DNA from: Kribbella rubisoli
GTDB taxonomy: Bacteria; Actinomycetota; Actinomycetes; Propionibacteriales; Kribbellaceae
DNA length: 64,000 nucleotides
NCBI RefSeq assembly: GCF_004217145.1
Contig: NZ_SHKR01000011.1
Span: forward strand, 496,001-560,000
Reading direction: 5' to 3'
Numbering within the stretch: position 1 is the first letter of the stretch; every line of letters starts with the position of its first letter. The notes beneath the pieces are model-generated. The model had not been told where the DNA came from and made no database searches. It was given only the letters and a program-made list of their open reading frames with translations. Both the position numbers and the translations under genes were made by a program. Positions 1-9,138 of the stretch are shown in pieces.

Positions 1-1674
1 CTCTCGCAGGAACAATGCGGCCAGCACCATCCAGACCTGGCGGCGACGGTCGCGGTCCAGCTCGTCCGACGGCTCCAGGCTGATCGCCGCACGGATCTGG
101 TCCATTCCGCCGTCCCCGGCGAGTACCTTCGCCACACCGCTCGCCAGCATGCCCATGATCCTTGGACCAGGCCGCTCGAGCGCCGGCCGGAGGCGATCCA
201 GCTCGTGCGCGACCTCTAGACCAGCCGCGGCGTCACACAGCCGAAAGCACGCCGCGACAGCATCAGCGAGCAGCCCGGTAGCGACCTCCGGATCCGTACA
301 CTCCGCGGCCGCAGCCACGAGGATGTCGCGAGCCCGGCGCGGCGAGCCACACTTCACTTCGATGTCGCCGCGAATCTCCTGCGCCCGGAGCTTCACCGGC
401 AGCGGCGGCTGCAGCATCAACGCGTCAGCGAGCAAGGCGCCTGCCCGCTCCGCAAGTCCGGCCGACCACGCCGCCTCCCCAGCAGCCACCAACCTGAGTG
501 CGCGGTCCTGCAGCCTCTGACTCAGTCGCCCAGCACGTTCGTACGCCGTCGCAGCGACCGCGTGCGCCCCGCGAGCCGCGGCGTGTTCGGCCGCAACGAC
601 CAGTCCGGCCGCCACCTCATCGTCAGCGCCCAGAACTGCCTCGGACAGGTGCCAAGCACGCCGGTCCTCGTCCGGTGTGGTGCCGGCGACCGCGCGATGC
701 GCAGTACGTCGCTCTGCTGGATCAGCACTCGTGTAGATGGCGGAGCGGACCAGCGGATGCCGCCAGACGACCTCACCGTCGCGGATCGCAACCAGCCCGG
801 CCGCTTCGGCCTCCTCGAGAACCGCCACGTCAACGCCCAGCTCTGCGCAGGCGCGTGCGACGGCTCCGAGTTCACAGTCGTCGATCGCCGAGACCAGCAG
901 CGCGGTCCGAGCGTCCGGGCTGAGTCGGTTTGCCCTGCTGACAAAGGCTTCTGCGAGCATCGTCGGCACCGGGAGAGGCACGCCGGGCGGCGTACGGTGC
1001 AAGCGGTCCGGGTCGTCTGCCAGCTCGAGCAGGGCCAGCGGGTTACCTGCCACGGTTTGGTAGAGCTGCTCGACCAGATCACCCGGCAGGTGTTGCACAA
1101 GCTGTTGCGCGGCCTCGAGCGTGATCCCGTCCAGCTGCAGCCTCGGGAGATCAGCCTCTAGCGGATGCGGTTCGTGAGCACGGGCTGCGATCAGCATGAC
1201 GATTGGATCGGCGACCAGGCGCCGTGCGGCGAACAGCAAGGCTTCTGCGGACGGACGGTCGAGCAGATGTGCGTCGTCGATGATCAGCGCGAGCGGGGCG
1301 TCTTCGGCGTACCGGCAGATCAGGCTGAGGGTTGCGGCACCGACAGCGAACCGGTCCGCCGGGGTACCAGTGTCAGGCCTCAACGCCAGCGCGGATGCGA
1401 GTGCTGACTGCTGTGGACCGGGGATGCGGTCGAGGCTGGACAGGGCTGGTCGTAGTAGTTGGAGCAGAGCTGCGAAAGGCACTTCACGTTCGGCTTCGGC
1501 GCCGCGAGCGCGCAGGATGCGCAGTCCGCCGGCCATGGCAGCAGCTTCGTCCAGCAGGCTGGTTTTGCCGATGCCGGGCTCGCCGGTGACGAGCAGCACC
1601 CCAGCGGCTCCGACCCGCGCCCCCGCGACCAGTTGCTCGACCACCCGGCGCTCCGCCTCCCGCCCGATGAGCAT
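1..1674 (-). CDS. LuxR-family ATP-dependent regulator (LAL type), partial
   Basis: The frame is open without a stop from ATG at 1674 to the left edge, giving 558 visible residues. The protein opens MLIGREAERR, then a Walker A loop GEPGIGKT at about residues 31-38 and a Walker B-like LALIIDDAHLLD. A long alpha-helical TPR-like stretch follows. This is the architecture of large LuxR-type (LAL/MalT-like) regulators: AAA/NACHT-type ATPase, helical sensor, C-terminal LuxR helix-turn-helix. The HTH would lie beyond the window, so the LuxR label rests on the N-terminal half only. It is divergent from the methyltransferase at 1772, which may be its target (inference). Confidence 0.8.
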   Translation of the reverse strand, partial: MLIGREAERRVVEQLVAGARVGAAGVLLVTGEPGIGKTSLLDEAAAMAGGLRILRARGAEAEREVPFAALLQLLRPALSSLDRIPGPQQSALASALALRPDTGTPADRFAVGAATLSLICRYAEDAPLALIIDDAHLLDRPSAEALLFAARRLVADPIVMLIAARAHEPHPLEADLPRLQLDGITLEAAQQLVQHLPGDLVEQLYQTVAGNPLALLELADDPDRLHRTPPGVPLPVPTMLAEAFVSRANRLSPDARTALLVSAIDDCELGAVARACAELGVDVAVLEEAEAAGLVAIRDGEVVWRHPLVRSAIYTSADPAERRTAHRAVAGTTPDEDRRAWHLSEAVLGADDEVAAGLVVAAEHAAARGAHAVAATAYERAGRLSQRLQDRALRLVAAGEAAWSAGLAERAGALLADALMLQPPLPVKLRAQEIRGDIEVKCGSPRRARDILVAAAAECTDPEVATGLLADAVAACFRLCDAAAGLEVAHELDRLRPALERPGPRIMGMLASGVAKVLAGDGGMDQIRAAISLEPSDELDRDRRRQVWMVLAALFLRE

Positions 1675-1771
1675 GTCTCGCAGTGTGCACCAGTAGGCCC
1701 ACCTGATGCGACCGTCCGTCCACGCTGCCTACGTTTCCTCGGGTACGCAAAACCACTAGGGGGCAAAGCAA

Positions 1772-2836
1772 ATGACTGTTGCAATTGACGCCGACAAGCT
1801 GATGGGCTTCGTGTTCAAGGCTGTGGACGAGGTGGGGGCGACGCTGAACGCGGCGCTGGTGGTGATGGGTGATCGCCTCGGGTACTACCAGGCGCTCAGC
1901 GATCAAGGCCCGGCCACGCCGTCCGAGCTCGCCGAGTGGACCAGCACCGACGAGCACTACACCCGCGAGTGGCTCAACGCCCAGGCCGCGGGTGGGATCG
2001 TCGAGTACGACGCGAGTACCGGTCGCTACACATTGCCACCAGAGCACGCCATCGCCATGACCGACCCGAGCAGCCCGGCGTACCTGCCTGGGTTCTTCCA
2101 GATCGCACTGGGCACGCTGCAGCACACCACGGACACCATCGAGGCGGCGCGCAGTGGTGCCGGGGTCGGATGGCACGAGCACACGTCGGACGTACACGTC
2201 GGATGCGAGCGGTTCTTCCGGCCGTCGTACAACGCCAATCTGCTGCCGACCTGGCTTCCCGCGCTCGACGGCGTGGTGGAGAAGCTGCAGCAGGGCGCGA
2301 CGGTGGCCGACATCGGCTGCGGGCACGGCTCGTCGACGATCCTGATGGCCGAGGCATTCCCGCGGTCGACGTTCATCGGCTCGGACTACCACCAGGCATC
2401 GATCGAGACGGCCAGGCTGCGGGCGGCGGAGGCAGGTGTCGCTGATCGGGTGTCGTTCGAGGTCTCACCGGCCGACAGCTTCAGCGGCTCCGGATTCGAT
2501 CTGGTGACGACGTTCGACGCCCTGCACGACATGGGCGATCCGGTCGGCGCGGCCCGGCACGTACGGGAGGCGCTGGCGCCCGACGGCACCTGGATGCTGG
2601 TCGAGCCGATGGCCGGCGACCACGTCGAGGACAACCTGAACCCGGTCGGGCGGGCGTACTACGGCTTCTCCACGCTGCTCTGCACGCCGGCGTCGTTGTC
2701 CCAGCCGGTGGGGCTCGCGCTCGGTACGCAGGCCGGCCCGGCGCGGATCCAGGACGTGACCAAGGCGGCCGGGTTCAGCCGGTTCCGGACGGTGGCGCAG
2801 ACGCCGTTCAACCTGGTGTTCGAGGTGCGCCCTTGA
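1772..2836 (+). CDS. SAM-dependent class I methyltransferase with N-terminal winged helix
   Basis: A 354-residue protein. Residues 1-100 resemble the winged-helix dimerisation domain of Rv2258c/O-methyltransferase-like enzymes. The SAM-binding motif I VADIGCGHGSS lies near residues 178-188, followed by the acidic ribose-binding segment FIGSDYH and a post-motif FDLVTTFDALHDMGDP. The closest described group is the mycobacterial Rv2258c family of small-molecule methyltransferases; the substrate cannot be told. ATG at 1772 follows a G-rich stretch (GGGGGCAAAGCAA). It sits alone between the divergent regulator and an ArsR gene. Confidence 0.85.
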   Translation: MTVAIDADKLMGFVFKAVDEVGATLNAALVVMGDRLGYYQALSDQGPATPSELAEWTSTDEHYTREWLNAQAAGGIVEYDASTGRYTLPPEHAIAMTDPSSPAYLPGFFQIALGTLQHTTDTIEAARSGAGVGWHEHTSDVHVGCERFFRPSYNANLLPTWLPALDGVVEKLQQGATVADIGCGHGSSTILMAEAFPRSTFIGSDYHQASIETARLRAAEAGVADRVSFEVSPADSFSGSGFDLVTTFDALHDMGDPVGAARHVREALAPDGTWMLVEPMAGDHVEDNLNPVGRAYYGFSTLLCTPASLSQPVGLALGTQAGPARIQDVTKAAGFSRFRTVAQTPFNLVFEVRP

Positions 2837-2844
2837 CAAATTAG

Positions 2845-2860
2845 TTCACCATCCGGTGAA
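2845..2860. promoter_or_regulatory. Inverted repeat TTCACC-N4-GGTGAA before arsR-like gene
   Basis: A perfect 6-bp inverted repeat with a 4-bp spacer ends exactly at the GTG start at 2861. A TTGACA hexamer at 2833-2838 lies just upstream and overlaps the end of the preceding gene. Position and symmetry fit an autoregulatory ArsR operator; assignment to the adjacent regulator is inference. Confidence 0.5.
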
Positions 2861-3187
2861 GTGTCACGTGTGTTGGCGAAGACGTTCGGAGCGCTCGCGG
2901 ACCCGACTCGGCTGGCGATCGTGAGCCGGCTGAGTCGGGGCGACGCGACGATGGGCGAGCTCGCCGAGCCGCACCGGATCACCCCACCCGCGATCACCAA
3001 GCACGTCGGCGTGCTGGTGGACGCGGGTTTGGTGTGTCGGCGCCGGGTCGGGCGGACGGTGGTGTGCACGCTCCGGCCGGAGGCGCTCTCCGAGGTGGAG
3101 CAGTGGCTCGGCGACCTCACGACGTACTGGAACAGCACCGTTGACCGGTTGGAAGAACTCCTGCGAGGGGACGACGATGGACACTGA
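2861..3187 (+). CDS. ArsR-family transcriptional regulator
   Basis: A 108-residue winged-helix protein opening MSRVLAKTFGALADPTRLAIVSRL, the classic ArsR/SmtB first helices, then ITPPAITKHVGVLVDAGLVCRRRVGRTVVCTL covering the recognition helix and wing. No Cys/His metal-site cluster is visible. It is therefore of the non-metal subclass that pairs with SRPBCC/AHSA1 proteins. The stop overlaps the start of the SRPBCC gene by 11 nt, so the two are translationally coupled. The GTG start abuts an inverted repeat. Confidence 0.85.
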   Translation: MSRVLAKTFGALADPTRLAIVSRLSRGDATMGELAEPHRITPPAITKHVGVLVDAGLVCRRRVGRTVVCTLRPEALSEVEQWLGDLTTYWNSTVDRLEELLRGDDDGH

Positions 3188-3626
3188 GATCCGGATCGAA
3201 AGGGTGCTTCCGGCAACGATCGGCCGGGTGTACGACGCCTGGACGCGCGTCGAGCTCCTGGCCCAGTGGTACTGCCCGAATCCCAAGTTCGACCTGAAGG
3301 TGCAGGCCGACGTCCGGGTCGGCGGCGAGTACGTCGTCGAGATGGGCCCGCACGTGGTGCGCGGCAGCTACCTCGAGGTCGAGCCGCCGCGCCGGCTGGT
3401 GTTCAGCTGGAAGTGGGACGGCACGGAGGACGAGCCGACCCGGGTCGAGGTCGAGCTGGCCGAGGTTGCCGACGGCACCCGGATGGTCCTCAGCCACACC
3501 GGCTTCGCCACCGCCGAGGACACCGCCAACCACCGGATGGGCTGGGAGCCCGAGGTGGGCCGACTGGTCGACCTGCTCGAGTCGGCTACCGCTCGACAGC
3601 CCGACCCCGCAGCCGATCGAGGATAA
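3177..3626 (+). CDS. SRPBCC / AHSA1-like (START superfamily) protein
   Basis: A 149-residue helix-grip-fold protein. It has the N-terminal RVLPATIGRVYDAWTRVELLAQWYCP, a central LVFSWKWDG strand and the C-terminal GWEPEVGRLVDLLE helix typical of the AHSA1/SRPBCC hydrophobic-cavity family. ATG at 3177 lies inside the end of the arsR gene. Such ArsR-SRPBCC pairs are common in Actinobacteria and the ligand is generally unknown. The 3' end overlaps the convergent permease gene by 41 nt. A similar but divergent pair is at 25112-25896. Confidence 0.85.
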   Translation: MDTEIRIERVLPATIGRVYDAWTRVELLAQWYCPNPKFDLKVQADVRVGGEYVVEMGPHVVRGSYLEVEPPRRLVFSWKWDGTEDEPTRVEVELAEVADGTRMVLSHTGFATAEDTANHRMGWEPEVGRLVDLLESATARQPDPAADRG

Positions 3627-4377
3627 CGACGAGGACGACGGTTGTCGCGAGCAACACCACGGCCTCGGCCGCTGCGACGAACGTCTGACCGCGGTCGGTC
3701 AGTGCGAAGATGCTCACCGGCAGCGTCCGCCACGACGCCGGATACACCATGATCGTGGCACCGACCTCACCCATCGACAACGCGACGGACAACCCGGCTG
3801 CCGAGGAGATCGCGGGCAGCAGCATCGGCAGCCGGACCCGCCACAGCACGCGGGCGGGCGAGGCGCCGAGCGACGCGGCGACATCGGCGTACGACGGATC
3901 GACTCGTTGCAGCGCCGCGGCAACCGTTCCGTAGCTGAAGGCAACCATCAGCACGAGGTGTGCGATGACCACGATCCACTTGGTCCCGTTGAGCAGCACC
4001 GGCTGCCGTGAGAACGCGACCAGCAAACCGAGCCCGACCACCACCGACGGCACCGCGATGGGCAGATGGTGCATCGCATCCGCAACCCTCGCGAACCGCG
4101 ACCCGTAGGCAGCCATCGCGCCCCAGGTCCCGATGACTACCGCTAGCAATCCACCCATGAACGCGGTCTGCAAACTCACCGACAACGAGGCCAGCTCATC
4201 ACCCGACAACGCCTGGCGCAGATGATCGCCGGTCGGGTCTGACGGCAGTACGCCGTTCCACGAGCCGGCGAACGCGGCCGCGATCACCACCAGGAACGGC
4301 AGCAGGACGAGCAGCCCGAACACCAAGGCGAACGCGATCCAGACGACAGCCTTCCCGGTTCTAGTCCAGACGAGCAC
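3586..4377 (-). CDS. ABC transporter permease, 2-aminoethylphosphonate type (PhnV-like)
   Basis: A 263-residue integral membrane protein with about six hydrophobic segments. The BPD-type permease EAA loop is DVAASLGASPARVLWRVRLPMLLPAISS. It is the second permease of a binding-protein-dependent importer and starts 17 nt inside the upstream permease gene. Substrate is inferred from neighbours: a phosphonatase-like HAD enzyme, an FAD oxidase and a HutC-type regulator in the same direction. PhnV-like is a family-level guess; spermidine/putrescine- and iron-type permeases look alike. It is the last gene of the operon. Confidence 0.8.
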   Translation of the reverse strand: MLVWTRTGKAVVWIAFALVFGLLVLLPFLVVIAAAFAGSWNGVLPSDPTGDHLRQALSGDELASLSVSLQTAFMGGLLAVVIGTWGAMAAYGSRFARVADAMHHLPIAVPSVVVGLGLLVAFSRQPVLLNGTKWIVVIAHLVLMVAFSYGTVAAALQRVDPSYADVAASLGASPARVLWRVRLPMLLPAISSAAGLSVALSMGEVGATIMVYPASWRTLPVSIFALTDRGQTFVAAAEAVVLLATTVVLVVILDRLRGRAVER

Positions 4378-5176
4378 GACGACCTCCCAGTGCCATCCGC
4401 AGTACGGCGTACAGCCCGAGCGACAACGCGATCTGGACGACCGCGATCACGCAGGCGCCCGGGTAGTCGAACATCACGATGCCCTTGGTGTGCACGAGCA
4501 TCGGCAAGGTCGTTGTGCCCTTCGCGCCGAGGAACAGCACGATGCCGAACTCGTTCAGCGTCAGCAGCAAGGTCAGGCTGCCGCCCGCGACGAGCGCCGG
4601 GCGTACTTCGGGGAGCACGACCTGGCGCAGCACACGCCACGGACCGGCGCCGAGACTGGCTGCCACGTCGAGCTGGGCCTGCGGCAACCGACTCATTGCT
4701 GCCAGCAACGGTCGCATGACGAACGGGGTGTAGAACGTGACCTCGGCCAGTACGACGGCCCACGGCGAGGTGAGGAATCCACCCGCGCGCAGGATCCCGG
4801 TCGTGCCGTAGATGAACGTGAACGAGAGCGCGACCAGGAACGACGGCAACGCCAGCATCGTGTCCACGAGTCCGGCGACCACGCGCGCGCCCGGGAACGG
4901 CACGAAGCTGATCACCACTGCGAGGAACGTGCCGACGATGAGACAGCCGACCGTCGAGCTCACGGCGATCTGCACGGTCCGCACCAACGCGTCCCGGAAC
5001 TCCGCCGACCCGACCACGTCGCCCCACGCGGGGATCGACTCGATCGCCACCAGCACCAACGGATACACGACGAGCACCGCGATCACCAGCAACGGCGGCA
5101 ACACCCACAACCACTTGCCGTCCCGCCGCCGCTGACTGCTCACGACAACGGTGGCTCCCAACGCCTCGACAGCCAT
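4361..5176 (-). CDS. ABC transporter permease, 2-aminoethylphosphonate type (PhnU-like)
   Basis: A 271-residue permease with about six membrane segments and an EAA loop LDVAASLGAGPWRVLRQVVLPEVRPALVAG. ATG at 5176 (MAVEALGATV) overlaps the upstream ATPase stop in a TGATG junction, which fixes the start over an in-frame ATG ten codons upstream. It forms the heterodimeric membrane channel with the permease at 3586-4377. Cytoplasmic membrane location follows from the hydrophobic pattern. Confidence 0.8.
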   Translation of the reverse strand: MAVEALGATVVVSSQRRRDGKWLWVLPPLLVIAVLVVYPLVLVAIESIPAWGDVVGSAEFRDALVRTVQIAVSSTVGCLIVGTFLAVVISFVPFPGARVVAGLVDTMLALPSFLVALSFTFIYGTTGILRAGGFLTSPWAVVLAEVTFYTPFVMRPLLAAMSRLPQAQLDVAASLGAGPWRVLRQVVLPEVRPALVAGGSLTLLLTLNEFGIVLFLGAKGTTTLPMLVHTKGIVMFDYPGACVIAVVQIALSLGLYAVLRMALGGRRARLD

Positions 5177-6255
5177 CAGCCCACCTCCGCCGGCACCAAG
5201 CTGCACGCCTCAACCGGCAACACCATCACCACAGCCGCACCCAGCTCAGGCACCCGCCGATCAGCCGGCACATCAACCCGCACCACCACATCCGCAAGCC
5301 CGTCAACCAGACAGGTCACCTGACTGGACGCCCCACGCCACTGCGCCGCTACAACCCGCCCCACCAACCTCGCCACATCCTCCACCGCGTTAGCGGGCTC
5401 TGGCGGCTCCAGGCGGATGGCGTGCGGGCGGATACAGAGCAGGCTCTTCCCGTCCTCTGGTTTCAGCCCGGGGACTACAGCGCCCGCCACCTTCACAGCA
5501 CCTTCGTCCACCGATACAGGTAGCAGGTTCGCCCCGCCCAGGAACGACGCGGTGAAGGCCGACGGCGGAGCGGCGTACAACTCGGCGGCCGGCGCGATGT
5601 CGACAAGTCGAGCATCGCGCATCACCGCGATCCGATCCGCGAGCGCCAACGCCTCCGACTGATCATGGGTGACGTAAACGATCGCAATATCCGGCACCTC
5701 ACGGCGCAACTTCTGCAGCTCACCGAGCATGTCCGCACGCAACTGCGCGTCAAGCGCCGCAAGCGGCTCGTCCAGCAGCAACACCGACGGCTGGATCGCG
5801 AGCGCCCGCGCAATAGCAACCCGCTGCTGCTGCCCACCGGACAACTCGCGCGGAAAGCGCCGCCCGTACGCCGTCATCCCGACCATCTCGAGCATCTCGC
5901 CGACCCGCCGCGACACCTCCGCCTTGGGCTTCCGCGCCGCCCGCAGCCCGAACGCCACGTTGTCCGCCACCCGCAGATGCGGAAACAACGCGTACTGCTG
6001 CACGACCACCCCGATCCCCCGCCGAGCAGGCGGGAGATCGGTGACGTCGTTCCCGCCGAGCCGGATCCGCCCGCGCGTCGGCCGGACGAACCCGGCCACC
6101 GCCTTCAACGCGGTCGACTTCCCCGACCCGGACGGCCCGAGCAGCGCGACCGTTTCACCGGCCGCGACGCTCAGGTCGAACCCTTCCAGCGCGCACGTCC
6201 GGCCACTGTGTTTATTACCAAAGTGCACCGTGACGTCCTCGAGCTGAACGGTCAT
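5176..6255 (-). CDS. ABC transporter ATP-binding protein, phosphonate/polyamine type (PhnT-like)
   Basis: A 359-residue ATPase from the ATG at 6255 (MTVQLEDVTVHFG). It has Walker A GPSGSGKST (about residues 40-48), a Q-loop VVVQQYALFPHL, signature LSGGQQQR, Walker B VLLLDEPLAALD and H-loop VYVTHDQSEALA. A C-terminal TOBE-like extension of about 120 residues follows, as in the PotA/MalK/PhnT group. The start overlaps the stop of the binding-protein gene as ATGA. It powers import through the two permeases downstream. Confidence 0.88.
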   Translation of the reverse strand: MTVQLEDVTVHFGNKHSGRTCALEGFDLSVAAGETVALLGPSGSGKSTALKAVAGFVRPTRGRIRLGGNDVTDLPPARRGIGVVVQQYALFPHLRVADNVAFGLRAARKPKAEVSRRVGEMLEMVGMTAYGRRFPRELSGGQQQRVAIARALAIQPSVLLLDEPLAALDAQLRADMLGELQKLRREVPDIAIVYVTHDQSEALALADRIAVMRDARLVDIAPAAELYAAPPSAFTASFLGGANLLPVSVDEGAVKVAGAVVPGLKPEDGKSLLCIRPHAIRLEPPEPANAVEDVARLVGRVVAAQWRGASSQVTCLVDGLADVVVRVDVPADRRVPELGAAVVMVLPVEACSLVPAEVG

Positions 6256-7286
6256 CCCACAGCCTTGGTGTACGCCGCGACGTCGCCGTCCAGGTCGCTC
6301 AGCACGGTCGCCCAGTCGGGCTGCCACACCTCGACGCCCTCGGTCACCGTCTCGACCGTCTGGAAGTTCGCGTCGGTCGGCTTCACGTCGTCCCGGGCCG
6401 GCACCCCGAAGGCATCCTTCGAGACCGTCTCCTGCGCGTCGGTCGAGAGCAGGTAATCCATCAACTGCTTCCCGCCATCGGCGTTCGGCGCACCAGCCCC
6501 GAGTCCCATCACGTACGGCAGCGCCAGCGTGGTCTTCTTGCCGTCCGCGCCCGCCGGGAAGAAGATGCTGAACGCCGACTTGTCGTTCGCGATCGACGCC
6601 GCGTTCATCTGTACGTCGCCGTTCGCCACCAACAGCTCGCCCTTGCTGACCTTCGGCTGCAGTTTGCCGGTCGACGCGGACGGGCCGACGTTGTTCGGCT
6701 CGAGCTTCTTCAGGTAGTCGAGCGCCCCCTGCTTGCCGAGCACGTGCTGGAGCAGCAGCAGTACGGCGGTGCCGTCACCGGCCTGACCCGGCGTCGAGTA
6801 CTGCAGCTTGCCCTTGAACTTCGGGTCGAGCAGATCGTCGAACGTCTTCGGCGCACCGACCTGCTGGTTCGCGATGAAACACAGGTAGTTGTCGACGACG
6901 GTGACGTAGTCGTCGCCCTTGACGCCCTTCACGTGATCGGCGCCGGGTACGTCGTACTTCTGCAGCAGGCCGTCCTGCGACGCCTTCTGGATGAACGGCG
7001 GCAGCGTCACGAGGACGTCGGCCTGCGGGTTCGACTTCTCCTTCTGCATCCGCGAGACCACCTCGCCGGAGCCGGCCTCGACGGTCTGGACCTTGATCCC
7101 GGTCTTCTGGGTGAACGCGTCGAACCGGGTCTTGTACCAGTCGGCCAGGCCGTCCGCGGTGTACACGGTGACTGTCTTCTTGGCGCCGTCGCCGGTGGCC
7201 GCGGCTCCGGTCCCGCCGCAGGCCGTCAGGTTGATGGTTGCCGCGAGCAACAGGGTGGCCGCGAGCAAGGTCTTGAGTGCCTTCAC
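6252..7286 (-). CDS. ABC transporter substrate-binding lipoprotein (PhnS-like, 2-AEP type)
   Basis: A 344-residue periplasmic-binding-type lipoprotein. A signal peptide runs MKALKTLLAATLLLAAT and a lipobox LTAC places the lipidated Cys at residue 23. The mature protein starts with KTVTVYTADGLADWYKTRFDAFTQKTGIKV, typical of family 1 ABC solute receptors (iron/2-AEP/spermidine). It is a secreted, membrane-anchored receptor. Its 3' end overlaps the ATPase start and its start overlaps the HAD gene stop, so it sits mid-operon. 2-aminoethylphosphonate is the likeliest ligand from context, not from a binding motif. Confidence 0.85.
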   Translation of the reverse strand: MKALKTLLAATLLLAATINLTACGGTGAAATGDGAKKTVTVYTADGLADWYKTRFDAFTQKTGIKVQTVEAGSGEVVSRMQKEKSNPQADVLVTLPPFIQKASQDGLLQKYDVPGADHVKGVKGDDYVTVVDNYLCFIANQQVGAPKTFDDLLDPKFKGKLQYSTPGQAGDGTAVLLLLQHVLGKQGALDYLKKLEPNNVGPSASTGKLQPKVSKGELLVANGDVQMNAASIANDKSAFSIFFPAGADGKKTTLALPYVMGLGAGAPNADGGKQLMDYLLSTDAQETVSKDAFGVPARDDVKPTDANFQTVETVTEGVEVWQPDWATVLSDLDGDVAAYTKAVG

Positions 7287-7960
7287 TTCTCCAGCTTTCG
7301 ATCGAGGAGCAGGCCGGGCAGTTCCCGGACCGACTCGAGTACATGCGTCGCACCCGCGGCGTCGAGCTGTTGCTTGCCGTGGGCACCTGTCAGGACGCCG
7401 GCGACGATCCCGGCACCGGCCCGGATTCCCGTCGTCATGTCGTAGGCGGTATCGCCGGCCACGGCCACGTTCGCCACGCTGTCGGCCTTCAGCTCGAGCA
7501 GCGCCTTGAGCACCATGTCCGGATACGGTCTGCCACGGCCCGCCTGAGCCGGACAGAGAGTGAGATCGGCCAGCGTCTGCCAGCCGAGTGCGGTCAGGAT
7601 TCGGTGTTGAGTGGTCTCGGAGAAGCCGGTGGTCAGGCAGACCTTGATGCCGGCGTCCTGGAGTTGCCGGATCGCATCCTCAGCGCCGTCGATCGGCTTC
7701 AGCCCGTCGATCAGGTTGCTGTAGGCATCTTCGAACGCCTTGTTCGCCTCCTGCGCCGCGTCCTCACGATTGAGCAGCGCACGGAAGACGGTGATCTTCG
7801 ATTCACCCATCGTCGCTCGGACGTGCGCGATCATCCGCTCGTACTCCGGTGTGCCGGGCTCGATGCCCTGGGCACCGATCGCGGCGGTGAACGCCTGCTC
7901 CACCAGCCCGTCGTCGGCAACCGTCGTACCGGCCATGTCGAGTACTGCGAGCTGGATCAT
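7283..7960 (-). CDS. Phosphonatase-like HAD hydrolase (PhnX-like)
   Basis: A 225-residue HAD enzyme. The nucleophile motif is LDMAGTTVADDG with Asp8, motif II LTTGFS, and motif IV VAVAGDTAYDMTTGIRAGAG. A Lys in TMGESK (K55) occupies the place of the Schiff-base lysine of phosphonoacetaldehyde hydrolase (MG-x-x-K). This matches the phosphonatase-like subfamily that co-occurs with a TIGR03364-type oxidoreductase. Expected role: C-P bond cleavage of phosphonoacetaldehyde or a relative. It overlaps both neighbours by 4 nt, so it is co-translated with oxidase and binding protein. Confidence 0.85.
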   Translation of the reverse strand: MIQLAVLDMAGTTVADDGLVEQAFTAAIGAQGIEPGTPEYERMIAHVRATMGESKITVFRALLNREDAAQEANKAFEDAYSNLIDGLKPIDGAEDAIRQLQDAGIKVCLTTGFSETTQHRILTALGWQTLADLTLCPAQAGRGRPYPDMVLKALLELKADSVANVAVAGDTAYDMTTGIRAGAGIVAGVLTGAHGKQQLDAAGATHVLESVRELPGLLLDRKLEK

Positions 7961-9042
7961 GCGCCGATCCCTTCGAAACTTGCCTCGGCGATCGCCGGCG
8001 ACATCGTCATCCCGCGCCCGCCCGGTCCCGTCACCAAGTGCACGCCGCGAGCAACGTCCCGACGTACGACCACCTCGCCGCCGGTCGCCTGCGAGTACAC
8101 CCCTGCCCAGCGCTGGGTAATCGCAGGCAGCTCGCGCCCGAGAATGCTTTCGACGGTCTCGCGCAGGTACTCGTACGGCTCGCTGCGCACATCGAACGAG
8201 AACGGCTCGTCGTACTCATGGGTGTCACCAATGGTCAGCCCGCCGTGCGCACGCTGGACCATCAGCAGCTGCATCTTGTGCTCCTCGGCAATGGCAGCCT
8301 GCGGCGGCAGATCGTCGGCCTGGTACGCCGGGTAGTACCGGAAGCTGTCCCCGTCGGCGACCGCGGTGGTGAGTACGTCGTCGAGCGGCGCGGTCTGCAT
8401 CATCTGCAGGCGCACCCGGCGTACCGGAAGGTCGTCGGTCAGCTCGCGGATGAGCCCGCTGTGCCACGCGCCGGTGCACAGGAAGACGAGTTCGCCCTCA
8501 TGCGTCTCACCGTGATCGTCGACGATCCGGCCGTCCTGCACGTTGCGCACTTCCCGGCCCCCGAGGAACTGGTAGCGGTTCGACTTCGTCAGCTCGGTAC
8601 GCAGCGCAGGCAACACCTCACGCGGCTCGACGATCGCATCCCGCGCGCACCACAGCGCACCTTGCAGGTCGCCCTTCAACGCCGGGTTGCGTTCCCGGGT
8701 CTGCTCCGCGTCGAGCACCTGAAACCCACGGGCCGCCGCATCGGGCCGGGCCGCCGCCTCCTTGGCAACCGCCAACTCGGCCTCGCTCCGGCAGACGGTC
8801 AGCGAGCCGGCCGTCCGTACGCCGATCCCCGGCAGGTCCGCCCACAGATCCCGCGCACGCTGGGCCAACTCCACCTCGGCGCCGTCAGCACGCCCGCTGA
8901 CCCAGACCAGCCCGAAGTTCCGCACGCTGGCGCCACGGGCCTCGAGCTCGCGCTCCACCTGGACGACCTCGTGGCCCCGCCGTACCGCTTCCCAGGCGTG
9001 AAACGTGCCCAGAACACCTCCACCGACCACAACCACCCGCAC
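7957..9042 (-). CDS. FAD-dependent oxidoreductase of phosphonate loci (TIGR03364-like)
   Basis: A 361-residue DAO/glycine-oxidase-fold flavoprotein. The N-terminal dinucleotide-binding motif is VVVVGGGVLGTFHAWEAVRRGHEVVQVERE, and the C-terminal VTGPGGRGMTMSPAIAE is the FAD-closing segment. Proteins of this subfamily sit beside phosphonatase-like HAD genes. They are thought to oxidise aminoalkylphosphonates to the aldehyde that the HAD enzyme cleaves. It is first in the operon, 97 nt downstream of the GntR gene, with a 16-bp palindrome in the gap. Confidence 0.85.
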   Translation of the reverse strand: MRVVVVGGGVLGTFHAWEAVRRGHEVVQVERELEARGASVRNFGLVWVSGRADGAEVELAQRARDLWADLPGIGVRTAGSLTVCRSEAELAVAKEAAARPDAAARGFQVLDAEQTRERNPALKGDLQGALWCARDAIVEPREVLPALRTELTKSNRYQFLGGREVRNVQDGRIVDDHGETHEGELVFLCTGAWHSGLIRELTDDLPVRRVRLQMMQTAPLDDVLTTAVADGDSFRYYPAYQADDLPPQAAIAEEHKMQLLMVQRAHGGLTIGDTHEYDEPFSFDVRSEPYEYLRETVESILGRELPAITQRWAGVYSQATGGEVVVRRDVARGVHLVTGPGGRGMTMSPAIAEASFEGIGA

Positions 9043-9067
9043 ACCCGCTCCTCTCGTCGAACCATAG

Positions 9068-9083
9068 ATTGGTCCGGACCAAT
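9068..9083. promoter_or_regulatory. Perfect 16-bp palindrome, candidate GntR/HutC operator
   Basis: ATTGGTCCGGACCAAT is a perfect palindrome 25 bp upstream of the oxidoreductase start, between it and the GntR gene. Its core TGGT-N4-ACCA equals the core of the operator described for the mycobacterial HutC-subfamily regulator PhnF (TGGTATAGACCA). The adjacent regulator belongs to the same subfamily, so it probably binds here to control the phosphonate operon (inference). Confidence 0.75.
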
Positions 9084-9138
9084 GAAGAGGACGTGCGAAC
9101 GGGTCGACCGCGGGGTGAACCCGCGGCGAACACCTGGG